Source: CAIZQW01 sp942493055 (GTDB lineage Bacteria; Verrucomicrobiota; Kiritimatiellia; RFP12; UBA1067). Taken from it: DNA of 64,000 bases. Shown piece after piece: positions 25,368 to 33,122 of this stretch (position 1 is its first letter; each line of letters opens with the position of its first letter). The position numbers and the translations under genes are program-made. Below the pieces are notes generated by a model. It was not told where the DNA came from. It did not search any database and saw nothing but the letters and a program-made list of their open reading frames with translations. The DNA is taken from assembly GCA_942493055.1 (NCBI GenBank), contig OW818680.1, positions 2,046,001 to 2,110,000 on the forward strand, given 5' to 3'.

Positions 25368-26264
25368 ATGCGATTAAAGGCGTTTGCAGGGGAAATGCTC
25401 GGCACCTTTGTGCTGACCCTGTTCGGGTGCGGTGCGGTCGCGGTGACCGTATTGTTTAATGCGCATCAGGGCTTGATGCAGGTGGCCGCAGCCTGGGGTA
25501 TGGGGGTGACCTTGGCCATCTATCTGACACGGCATCTGTCATGCGCGCATCTGAATCCAGCTGTGAGCATCGCCATGGCGGCGAGTGGACGCATGAAGGC
25601 GGGAAAGTTACCTATCTATCTTGCAGCGCAATTTCTGGGAGCGATTCTTGCAGGAGCGGCGATCTACGCGCTCTTCAACCCCTCCATCGTCGCCTTTGAG
25701 GCAGCGCATCAGATTGTCAGAGGAGCACCGGAATCTATCAAGACCGCAATGATTTTCGGCGAGTTCTATCCGAACCCCGGCGCCGTCAATGCCGTGGTGT
25801 CGATGCCGCTTGCCATGGCCGTAGAGGCCTTCGGGACATTCCTTCTGGTGCTGATCATCTTTGCGTTGACGGAAGACTGCAACGTCGGACGCCCCAGCGA
25901 TAACATCACACCTGTCTTCATCGGCCTGACGGTGGCATCGCTCATCTGCCTGACCGCGCCCTTGACGCAGACCGGACTGAACCCGGCACGGGATTTAGGT
26001 CCGCGTCTCGTGGCCTGGCTGACGGGCTGGGGCCATCATGCTTTTCCAGATCAGATTGGCGGGTTCCTGCATGTCTATATTTTCTCGCCGGTTGTCGGAG
26101 GTTCTGCTGCAGCTATTTTCTTTACTCGCATCCTTGCTCCCATGATGAGTCCCGGGAAGCAATCCTGCGCCTGCGCGTGTGACACATCATCCTGTGGATG
26201 CAGCGGAAGTCCGAGTCACGAAACAGGGGGACACTGCGCCTGTAGGGAGGTTAAAGAGAAGTGA
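25368..26264 (+). CDS. Aquaporin/glycerol-facilitator family channel with Cys-rich tail
   Basis: 298 residues, six membrane segments and both pore motifs of the MIP family (HLNPAVS and GLNPARD). AHLNP and a long loop between helices 3 and 4 favour the facilitator branch over strict water channels. The odd part is the cytoplasmic C-terminus, CACACDTSSCGCSG...HCACREVKEK, with seven or more Cys and one or two His in about 35 residues, a likely metal or metalloid binding site. MIP channels in arsenic operons (AqpS type) move arsenite, so a metalloid link is possible but not shown. A run of nine G's before the ATG serves as ribosome binding site and may slip. Confidence 0.85.
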   Translation: MRLKAFAGEMLGTFVLTLFGCGAVAVTVLFNAHQGLMQVAAAWGMGVTLAIYLTRHLSCAHLNPAVSIAMAASGRMKAGKLPIYLAAQFLGAILAGAAIYALFNPSIVAFEAAHQIVRGAPESIKTAMIFGEFYPNPGAVNAVVSMPLAMAVEAFGTFLLVLIIFALTEDCNVGRPSDNITPVFIGLTVASLICLTAPLTQTGLNPARDLGPRLVAWLTGWGHHAFPDQIGGFLHVYIFSPVVGGSAAAIFFTRILAPMMSPGKQSCACACDTSSCGCSGSPSHETGGHCACREVKEK

Positions 26265-26276
26265 ACATGCCGCGCA

Positions 26277-27077
26277 TTATTTCTCAGCCGTGAAGTAGGC
26301 TTGGACAAGTTTCTTAGACTTGGCAAGTCCTATGGCAAAGCTTAACTCGCCCAAAACCGCACTGTAGACCTCTTTGTTGAAGCCGAGCAGTTTCAAGGCG
26401 TCATACGCATGTTGCCGAATAAACATCGCCGCATACAGGTCCATGGAGGGGACAAAGTAAGGGGAGACCTTAGCCTTCACCTTCTTGAAGCCTGTCTTCG
26501 CAAGCTGCTCCTTGTAGTCAGCGACTGTCATAAAGGTCGGAAACTTCATGAACGTCATGAAGCGCTTGGCCTCCGCCGCGGTCATCTTATCCGTGGCCAC
26601 CCAGTCAGAGAAGATCACCTTGCCGCCGGGCTTCAGCGCACGACGGGCCTGCGTGAGGAGTCCGGGTTTATCCGAGACATAACACCAGGCGTCCTCGCCC
26701 CAGGCGAAGTCGAAGGCCCCTGCCTTTACGTGCGGGAGCGCGACATCGCCGCAGTGGAACTTGAACTGAGACGCTGCCAGGCCCACAGCCTTCATGCGCT
26801 TCTTGCCGAGTTCGATCTGAGCCTTGGTGAAGTCAACCCCCTCCATGCGGGAGGCCCCGCTTATCTTGAGCAGGAAGCGCATACCCGCTCCTGAGCAGCA
26901 GCAGAAGTCCACACCGGACATGCCCGGCTTCACACCGCCGAACGCTGCAAGATCCGTTGACGAGGCAAAGCCGCCGATGTGAATCTGCTCACCCATGAGC
27001 AGCTCCCAGAGCTGGCCTTCAGCCCCTGAATAGATAGTCTGTACTTCCTGTACATAATCGTTGCCTGCTTTAAACAT
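26277..27077 (-). CDS. Class I SAM-dependent methyltransferase, small-molecule type
   Basis: 266 residues, start at 27077 after AAGGAGG. Family motifs: VDFCCCSGAGMRFLLK (motif I, with three consecutive Cys in place of the usual LG residues), MEGVDFTKAQIELGKKR (motif II region), FDFAWGEDAWCYVSDK and LKPGGKVIFSDW. The EDAWCYVSDK block resembles glycine/sarcosine N-methyltransferases. The C-terminal 60 residues are helical and specific. Converges on the channel gene (13 bp between stops). Substrate unknown. Confidence 0.8.
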   Translation of the reverse strand: MFKAGNDYVQEVQTIYSGAEGQLWELLMGEQIHIGGFASSTDLAAFGGVKPGMSGVDFCCCSGAGMRFLLKISGASRMEGVDFTKAQIELGKKRMKAVGLAASQFKFHCGDVALPHVKAGAFDFAWGEDAWCYVSDKPGLLTQARRALKPGGKVIFSDWVATDKMTAAEAKRFMTFMKFPTFMTVADYKEQLAKTGFKKVKAKVSPYFVPSMDLYAAMFIRQHAYDALKLLGFNKEVYSAVLGELSFAIGLAKSKKLVQAYFTAEK

Positions 27078-27151
27078 GGCAAACCTCCTTGTTGATGACC
27101 CGCCTGACCATTTCCACCCGGAAACAGCCAAAGGCAAAGGTAATAAAATGC

Positions 27152-28966
27152 TTATTTCGCGTTGAAGGGTGAGGGTGGCGGAAGGGTGAGTTGCCAGAAG
27201 CGGCAAATATTTTTAGCGATATCCGTATTATCGACCGTGTCTTTAAAGCGCGTTGAGCCAGGGCCATAAGCAAAGAGCCGGACAGGTGTCCCCGTGTGCT
27301 TCGTGGTGCTATAGTTGATGACGAGTTTGCCCGGCGGCGTGTTGGTGATGGCGCTGGTCAGGCCGCCGGTTTCGTGGTCCGCTGTGACCATCACCAGCGT
27401 GTCACCCCGGGCACGGGCGAACTCGACAGCGCTCCGCACGGCCCAGTCCACCTGGGTCGTGCCCAGCACCGTCACATCAGGGTTGTTGCTGTGTCCGCCC
27501 GCATCGGTGATGGTGCACTCCACCATCAGGAAGAAGCCTTTGTCATTCTTGGCAAGGCGCTCCAGTGCGGTCTCCGTGAGCTGCCCCAAGATCTGCTCGG
27601 TACCCAGGACAGTCTTGACGTCCATGAACCCGAGGACTTTTTTGTCGTGCGGCGCTTGAGCGAAAGCAGCGGTGTTGCTGACGACCAGGTAATTATTTGC
27701 CGTCATCTCGCTGAGCACGTTGCGCGTGTCAATGCGCAGGCCGCCTGCGGCTTTGGGCAGGAACCAGGCCCTGCCATTGCCGTTGCCGATCAAGACATCA
27801 AAGCCGCTGGCTGCGGTGTCCAGCGCCACGCCCTGGTAGGAATTGCGGCTGACCTCATGCGCGTAGAAACCGCTGGGCGTCGCGCCGGTGATCGAATCCG
27901 AGGTGACCAGCCCGACGGCGCGGCCGCCTCGGTGTGCAACCTCGGCGAACGACGTCAACTGCTGCTTCTTGTCGGGTGTTATGCCGAGAAAACCATTGGC
28001 GGTCTTGCAGCCGGAGGCGAGCGCTGTGGCGGCAGCGGCGGAGTCCGTGACATCGGAACTGGCCGAGCGGGTGGTGCAGAGACCGGCGACCGGCAATTGC
28101 TGCATGAGGAGCCTGCCTTCGGCTTTGTGCTGATAGAGCGAGGTCAACTTCAGCGCGCCCTGGCCCATGCCGTCACCGATGATCAAGATGATGTTTTTCG
28201 GAACAGCGTCAGCAGGCGTCTCCAGCAATGGCTTATCAAAGGGCGGCGGAGAGACAAACTGCTTGGTCACCACGAAATTTGGCTTGATCGGCTTGAGCGC
28301 AACCTCATCGCCGATGGTGGCGGCGACAATCATCCAGGCTGAATCTTTGGACTCGAGGCGTATCGCCTTGACAGGGATGGCCTTGAGGGGGAAACGCGAG
28401 AGAAAGAGAGAGACCTGCGTGTTGGCATTGTAGGCGGTCCAGACACGGGCGGCGTTCTTGTAGCTGTCCGGGCTGGTCCAGTCGCCGACATCCCTGCCGA
28501 AGCGAACATGGACCTCGGTTGAGGAGCCATCGCTGTAGTCGATGAAGAGCACGCCGGTCATCTTCTGCTCCTTAGCCGGCGGACACCAGCCAGCCGCGTG
28601 CAGCAGATAGAGCGACTTGCCGCTCACGTTGGGGACCGGGATAGCAGCTTTGGACGGGAGATAGGTCCGTTTGGGTCCGCCCAGCACGATGCAAGTCTTG
28701 CCCGGGATGGCGTCCTCATCCAGAATGGTGAAGGGCACACCCGAGAGCGTCAGCTTGCCTGCGGAGATGACACTCAGATCATTGCCGCCCTGATCTGTCC
28801 AGCCGCCTTTTTCATCTTCGGCCAGCGTGTCGCTGAAGCCTGTGTTGGCAGCCTCACTGAAGGCGAGCGGCGTGAAAGAGGGGGCGGCAGAGGCCAATTG
28901 CACACAGCAAACAGTGGACGCAACGAGTAACATCAGGGAGCTTCGCGACAGAGAGAACAAGGTCAT
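27152..28966 (-). CDS. Alkaline phosphatase
   Basis: 604 residues from ATG 28966 (AAAGGATTAAA before it). Signal peptide ends near ASAAP, so it is periplasmic or exported. The first 250 residues form a non-catalytic beta-rich domain; the catalytic alkaline phosphatase domain follows with metal ligand Asp in LIIGDGMGQGAL, nucleophile Ser in SDVTDSAAAATALASG, GHSNN and TADHETGGL. It would release phosphate from organic esters, fitting the pst operon 6 kb away. The extra N-terminal domain makes it longer than E. coli PhoA (about 470 residues). Confidence 0.9.
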   Translation of the reverse strand: MTLFSLSRSSLMLLVASTVCCVQLASAAPSFTPLAFSEAANTGFSDTLAEDEKGGWTDQGGNDLSVISAGKLTLSGVPFTILDEDAIPGKTCIVLGGPKRTYLPSKAAIPVPNVSGKSLYLLHAAGWCPPAKEQKMTGVLFIDYSDGSSTEVHVRFGRDVGDWTSPDSYKNAARVWTAYNANTQVSLFLSRFPLKAIPVKAIRLESKDSAWMIVAATIGDEVALKPIKPNFVVTKQFVSPPPFDKPLLETPADAVPKNIILIIGDGMGQGALKLTSLYQHKAEGRLLMQQLPVAGLCTTRSASSDVTDSAAAATALASGCKTANGFLGITPDKKQQLTSFAEVAHRGGRAVGLVTSDSITGATPSGFYAHEVSRNSYQGVALDTAASGFDVLIGNGNGRAWFLPKAAGGLRIDTRNVLSEMTANNYLVVSNTAAFAQAPHDKKVLGFMDVKTVLGTEQILGQLTETALERLAKNDKGFFLMVECTITDAGGHSNNPDVTVLGTTQVDWAVRSAVEFARARGDTLVMVTADHETGGLTSAITNTPPGKLVINYSTTKHTGTPVRLFAYGPGSTRFKDTVDNTDIAKNICRFWQLTLPPPSPFNAK

Positions 28967-29122
28967 TTTAATCCTTTCAAAAACTGATGAGCCATTCATG
29001 AAAGCGGACATTCTATATTAAACGCAGAAGATTGACAACCGGAATACGGAACAATAGTATTGCTTTGCCCCCACTGAATTGCTAATTTTGGTACTCAGCA
29101 GAATTTAAAGGAGAGCTTGAAC

Positions 29123-30193
29123 ATGCACATGGCAGACGCGTTGATTTCTCCCGCTGTGGGCGGGGCTTTATGGATCGTATCAGGCGGGATGCTTGTCTTC
29201 TGCGCCCGGAAGGTGAAGCAGCTTGCGCAAGACAATATCGTGCCGCTGATGGGCATGCTGGGCGCGTTTGTTTTTGCCGCCCAGATGATCAACTTTACGA
29301 TCCCCGGCACCGGGTCGAGCGGACACCTCGGCGGCGGGCTGATCCTGACCCTGCTGCTCGGCCCGTACGCGGCCTTTCTGGTCATCGCCTCGGTCTTGAC
29401 AGTGCAAGCCTTCTTCTTTGCGGACGGCGGCTTGCTGGCCTTGGGATGCAACATCTTCAATCTGGGGTTCTTCCCGGCGTTCGTCGCCTATCCGCTGATC
29501 TACCGGACCCTGGCCGGAAAGCAGCACGGCACCCTGCGTGCCCGGGTGGCCACGCTGGTCGCCGCCATCGCGGGGCTGCAACTGGGCGCGCTCAGCGTCG
29601 TATTGCAAACCCTGGCGTCCGGAATTTCTGAATTGCCCTTTGCCACATTTGTGGTTATGATGTTGCCGATTCATCTGGCCATCGGCGTCGTGGAGGGCGT
29701 GGCGACTGTCGCTGTGGTCGCTGTCGTCGCACGGGCGCGGCCTGAGGCGCTCTGCGTTGCCTCGGCTGACGCTATGTCAGGACATATGCGGCCTTTGCTG
29801 GCTGGACTGGCCATCGCCACTATTATCCTCGGCGGCCTGGCAAGTTGGTTCGCATCCACGCACCCCGACGGGCTGGAGTGGGCCATCGCCCACGTGACCG
29901 GCAAAGAGGGCGTATCCGAGGTGGAATCGGGCATCCACAAAAGCTTGGCCGGGGTTCAGGAAAAGACAGCGCTGATGCCTGATTACGGCTTCAAGCCGGT
30001 GGCAGGCGAAGCAAAAACGGCTGCAGAGCCTTGGCCAGCAATCAGCGCAGGGACCTCGCTCTCCGGGCTCGTCGGCGGAGTGATGACCTTGGCCTTAGCC
30101 TGCCTGGCAGGTTTTCTGCTCAGGCTAGGCTCGCGCCGACGCGTGGGTAAAAAAAGTTATTGTCCAAATGCTAGTGATGGCAAATCTTGTTGA
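29123..30193 (+). CDS. ECF transporter substrate-specific protein CbiM/NikM with PDGLE tail
   Basis: 356 residues. The protein must start exactly MHMADALISP, because in CbiM/NikM the N-terminal amino group and His2 bind the metal, so ATG 29123 (after AAAGGAG) is chosen over the upstream TTG. About seven N-terminal membrane helices form the S component (GHLGGGLILTLLLGPYAAF, ADGGLLALGCNIFNLGF). The C-terminal third carries the PDGLEWAIA domain of NikN-like auxiliary proteins and one more helix near the end, so this is a NikM-NikN fusion. Nickel or cobalt is the likely cargo. CbiQ and CbiO genes follow after a 200-bp repeat element. Confidence 0.9.
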   Translation: MHMADALISPAVGGALWIVSGGMLVFCARKVKQLAQDNIVPLMGMLGAFVFAAQMINFTIPGTGSSGHLGGGLILTLLLGPYAAFLVIASVLTVQAFFFADGGLLALGCNIFNLGFFPAFVAYPLIYRTLAGKQHGTLRARVATLVAAIAGLQLGALSVVLQTLASGISELPFATFVVMMLPIHLAIGVVEGVATVAVVAVVARARPEALCVASADAMSGHMRPLLAGLAIATIILGGLASWFASTHPDGLEWAIAHVTGKEGVSEVESGIHKSLAGVQEKTALMPDYGFKPVAGEAKTAAEPWPAISAGTSLSGLVGGVMTLALACLAGFLLRLGSRRRVGKKSYCPNASDGKSC

Positions 30194-30228
30194 AAAATCA
30201 GAAACTTGACGAACAAAGACTTTTATGA

Positions 30229-30441
30229 AAATGTTTTTCGCTAAGAACGCTATGAGGTGCTTGCACGGAAAGCCCCCGCAAGTGGCGGAATACCGCCGGG
30301 GCTTATCTCGTGCAAGCACCTGAGTGTCATTTAACGCAAAAGATGCTGGGTGAAGTACGAGCTGTGCCGACGGCGTATTCGCCGATTGCGTAGGCACGCC
30401 GTATTTCACCCAACTTGCGACCTTAGCGGAAAAGTATTTTT
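30229..30441. repeat. Two-hairpin inverted-repeat element, copy 2
   Basis: 213 bp. Left end AAATGTTTTTCGCTAAGAAC, right end CTTAGCGGAAAAGTATTTTT. Hairpin A: GAGGTGCTTGCACGG ... CGTGCAAGCACC with inner stem GCGGAATACCGC; hairpin B: TGGGTGAAGTACGAGC ... GTATTTCACCCA with inner GGCGTATTCGCC. It separates the S-component gene from cbiQ within what should be one operon. Confidence 0.85.
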
Positions 30442-30490
30442 GTATCCTGAAAAACTGGACATTACAAAAAAAGGATGATTTGGGAGCGTT

Positions 30491-31297
30491 ATGGGAATTG
30501 CACAGTGGATTGAAATCGGGCGGATGGACGAACTGGGCCGCATGGATACGCCAGTGCACCGGGTCGATGCGCGGGCTAAAGCGCTGGTCACCTTCGCCTT
30601 CATCGCTGTTGTGATCTCCTTCCCCCTCTATACGATTTCCGCACTGACACCCTTCCTGCTCTTTCCCGTGGCACTCATCGCGCTGGGCCACATACCCGCG
30701 GGACATATCTTGAAGAAGATGCTCATTGCAGCGCCGTTCGCGCTGGCGGTCGGCATCTTCAATCCGCTCTTGGACCGACAGCCCCTCGCAACGATCGGGT
30801 CCTTCATCGTGACGGGCGGCTGGATCTCCTTCGTCTCGATCTTGCTGCGCTTTCTCCTGACAGTCGGGGCTGCGCTGGCGCTCATCGCCTGCACAGGCAT
30901 GAACCGCCTGTGCGAAGGCTTGGAGCGGCTCGGGGTTCCGCGCGTCTTCGTGGTCCAACTGCTCTTCCTCTATCGCTACCTCTTCGTCGTGGCGGACGAG
31001 GGCGGCAAGATGTTCAGGAGTGTCGAGCTCCGCTCGGAACGGTCGCGTCCATTAACTCTTCGCACATATGGCTCGCTGATCGGCAGCCTGCTCCTACGGT
31101 CCATGGAGCGCGCCGAGCGCGTCTACCGCGCCATGGTCGCCCGCGGTTTCGACGGCGAGATCCGCGTCCTGCGGCGCTCCTCGTTCCGCTGGACGGACCT
31201 GGGTTTTGTTTTTGGCTGGCTGGCCTTTTTTACCGTCGCGCGCGTCTGGAACCTCGCGGACGGGATGGGCCTTTTACTCACAAGGATTTTACCATGA
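30491..31297 (+). CDS. cbiQ: ECF transporter transmembrane protein CbiQ
   Basis: 268 residues, the T component that couples S proteins to the ATPase. N-terminal DTPVHRVDARAKAL is the conserved CbiQ entry motif; five or so membrane helices follow, then the cytoplasmic coupling helices with ERAERVYRAMVARGFDG, matching the Ala-Arg-Gly signatures (ARG motif) that contact the ATPase. GGGAGCG precedes the start. The stop overlaps the cbiO start (ATGA). It may serve both the NikM-type protein before it and the riboswitch-controlled CbiM after it. Confidence 0.9.
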   Translation: MGIAQWIEIGRMDELGRMDTPVHRVDARAKALVTFAFIAVVISFPLYTISALTPFLLFPVALIALGHIPAGHILKKMLIAAPFALAVGIFNPLLDRQPLATIGSFIVTGGWISFVSILLRFLLTVGAALALIACTGMNRLCEGLERLGVPRVFVVQLLFLYRYLFVVADEGGKMFRSVELRSERSRPLTLRTYGSLIGSLLLRSMERAERVYRAMVARGFDGEIRVLRRSSFRWTDLGFVFGWLAFFTVARVWNLADGMGLLLTRILP

Positions 31298-32043
31298 GTC
31301 ACCACATCGTAGATGTACGGAATTTGATGTACGCGTATCCAGACGGCACGGAAGCGCTGAGAGGCGTTTCCTTCCGCATTGAGCATGGCAGCGCCGTGGC
31401 CCTTGTCGGCGCGAACGGGGCGGGCAAATCCACGCTCTTGCTCCACCTCAACGGCTATCTGCAGACCACGCGGGGCGAAGTCACCATCGGGGACACGGTT
31501 GTGACGCGCGAGACCGCCGTGCTGGCCCGTCGCGCGGTGGGCTTAGTCTTCCAGGATCCCGATGACCAGCTTTTCATGCCGACCGTGGCGGAGGATGTCG
31601 CCTTCGGTCCGCTGAATGCAGGACTTCCGTTGGAGCAGGTCGAGCGCAGGGTCGCCGCCGCGCTGGAGCGCGTGGGGATGACGCATGTGCGGGAGCGCCC
31701 CCCCTACCGCCTTTCGGCTGGCGAGAAGCGTGCCGTGGCGATCGCGACCGTGCTCGCCATGTCCCCGGACATCCTGGTCATGGATGAGCCCTCCGCCAAT
31801 CTCGACCCGCACGCTCGCCGCCGCTTGATCGAACTTCTGCTGTCGTTTGAACATACCCGGATCATTGCCACGCACGATCTGGAACTGGTCGTCGAAGTCT
31901 GCTCGCGTGTGATCGTGCTGGACAACGGGAAGGTCGTCGCCGACGGGCCGGCACGGGAACTCCTGAACGACGAGGCGCTCATGCTCGCCCACGGGTTGGA
32001 GCGGCCGCATATCCTCCGACATTCACACCCGCACGGAGAGTAA
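31294..32043 (+). CDS. cbiO: ECF transporter ATPase CbiO
   Basis: 249 residues, complete ABC ATPase: A-loop Tyr in LMYAYPDG, Walker A GANGAGKST, Q-loop VFQDPDDQLF (typical of ECF ATPases), signature LSAGEKRAVAIA, Walker B ILVMDEPSANLDP and H-loop ATHDLELV. The true start is ATG 31294, overlapping cbiQ by 4 bp. A His-rich end (HILRHSHPHGE) is common in cobalt/nickel ATPases. Only one ATPase gene is present, so it presumably acts as a homodimer. Confidence 0.93.
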   Translation: MSHHIVDVRNLMYAYPDGTEALRGVSFRIEHGSAVALVGANGAGKSTLLLHLNGYLQTTRGEVTIGDTVVTRETAVLARRAVGLVFQDPDDQLFMPTVAEDVAFGPLNAGLPLEQVERRVAAALERVGMTHVRERPPYRLSAGEKRAVAIATVLAMSPDILVMDEPSANLDPHARRRLIELLLSFEHTRIIATHDLELVVEVCSRVIVLDNGKVVADGPARELLNDEALMLAHGLERPHILRHSHPHGE

Positions 32044-32046
32044 CAC

Positions 32047-32128
32047 TGGAATATTGGAATGTTGGAATGGAGGAATGTTGGGGTCATTTCTTCCATTATT
32101 CCAGTATTCCAACATTCCACTATTCCTG
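32047..32128. repeat. ATTCCA-type micro-repeat hairpin
   Basis: Left arm TGGAATATTGGAATGTTGGA and right arm CCAGTATTCCAACATTCCAC around a short AT-rich loop, immediately after the cbiO stop. It may terminate the upstream transcript before the riboswitch promoter. Confidence 0.75.
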
Positions 32129-32141
32129 GTTTACTTCCCCC

Positions 32142-32171
32142 TTGACAATCGCTTGCACAGTTCATTATAGT
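32142..32171 (+). promoter_or_regulatory. Sigma-70 promoter of the riboswitch transcript
   Basis: TTGACA at 32142-32147, then CATTATAG; TATAGT at 32166-32171 gives an 18-base spacer. Transcription would start just before the riboswitch P1 stem. Confidence 0.6.
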
Positions 32172-32179
32172 ACCCCGCA

Positions 32180-32322
32180 ACGAAGCGTATTGGAAGACGG
32201 TGAAAAACCGTCACGGGCCCGCCGCCGTAACTGGGTACGAACACCGCACGATGACACTGTCTGAATGGATGGGAAGTCGCGGCAAGTAGGTTGATCCGGA
32301 AGTCGGAATACGTGCGCTTCGC
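32180..32322 (+). ncRNA. Cobalamin riboswitch
   Basis: Core elements are in order: GGTGAAAAACCGTCACGGGC, CCGCCGCCGTAACTGGG, GACACTGTC, GGGAAGTCGCGGCAAGTAGG, GATCCGGAAGTCGGAATACG (divergent B12 box). CGAAGCGTATT (32181-32191) pairs with AATACGTGCGCTTCG (32307-32321) as stem P1. Downstream, GTTTCC-CGT-GGAAAG can hide the GGAAAGG ribosome binding site of the next gene, so control is probably translational: cobalamin binding shuts off the CbiM gene. Confidence 0.85.
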
Positions 32323-32360
32323 AGGTCACATAGACGTTTCCCGTGGAAAGGAATGAATTC

Positions 32361-33122
32361 ATGAAGAGAAGCATACTCGGGGTATTGGCGTTAACGCTGT
32401 TGATCCCCAACTCGGCCTTTGCGATGCATATCACAGAGGGCATCTTACCAATCTTATGGGCCGGGACATGGTTTATCCTGGCGGCACCTTTTTTCCTATG
32501 GGGGCTCTGGGATATCACCCGCAAGAGCGCGCTCGATCCGCGTTACAAGTCGATGGTTGCATTGATCGGGGCTGCTGTTTTCATCATCTCGTGCATGCCG
32601 GTGCCCGTGCCGGTTGTCGGTACCTGTTCCCATCCCGCAGGCACAGGCTTTGCAGCCCTCATGATCGGGCCTGCAGCAACCGTGGTGGTCGCCAGCATTG
32701 CCCTGACGCTGCAGGCGCTCTTCCTGGCGCATGGCGGACTCACCACGCTCGGCGCCAACCTCTTCTCCATGGGCATTGCCGGCGCCTTTGCAGGCTACGG
32801 CATCTTCCTTCTCGCGCGGCGGCTGCGCATCCCCCTATTCTGGGCGGCGTTTGCAGCGGGGCTCGCGTCGGACTGGGCAACGTATGCCTTGACCTCGGTT
32901 GAACTGGCCTCTGCCCTGCAAGGCGAACACTCCTTCGCGCACTTGTTTAGCGCGATTCTTATCGCCTTTGCTCCCACACAAATTCCCCTGGGTATTCTGG
33001 AGGGGTTCCTGACAGCCATCGGATATCAGTTCCTCTGCTCCCGCCTCAACCTCAACACCGCTCTCCTCGGTACGGGTCCGCAAGTGGGAAACACCCTATC
33101 CGATGAAAGGAGAACACCGTGA
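32361..33122 (+). CDS. cbiM: Cobalt ECF transporter S component CbiM
   Basis: 253 residues from ATG 32361. A signal peptide (MKRSILGVLALTLLIPNSAFA) is cleaved to expose MHITEGILP, the metal-binding N-terminus typical of cobalt-specific CbiM proteins. Seven-helix S component with CMPVPVPVVGTCSHPAGTGF and AHGGLTTLGANLFSMGIAGA. Preceded by a cobalamin riboswitch, which supports cobalt rather than nickel. Stop and next start overlap by 4 bp (GTGA). It lacks its own T and A genes downstream and so likely shares cbiQ/cbiO located just upstream. Confidence 0.93.
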   Translation: MKRSILGVLALTLLIPNSAFAMHITEGILPILWAGTWFILAAPFFLWGLWDITRKSALDPRYKSMVALIGAAVFIISCMPVPVPVVGTCSHPAGTGFAALMIGPAATVVVASIALTLQALFLAHGGLTTLGANLFSMGIAGAFAGYGIFLLARRLRIPLFWAAFAAGLASDWATYALTSVELASALQGEHSFAHLFSAILIAFAPTQIPLGILEGFLTAIGYQFLCSRLNLNTALLGTGPQVGNTLSDERRTP

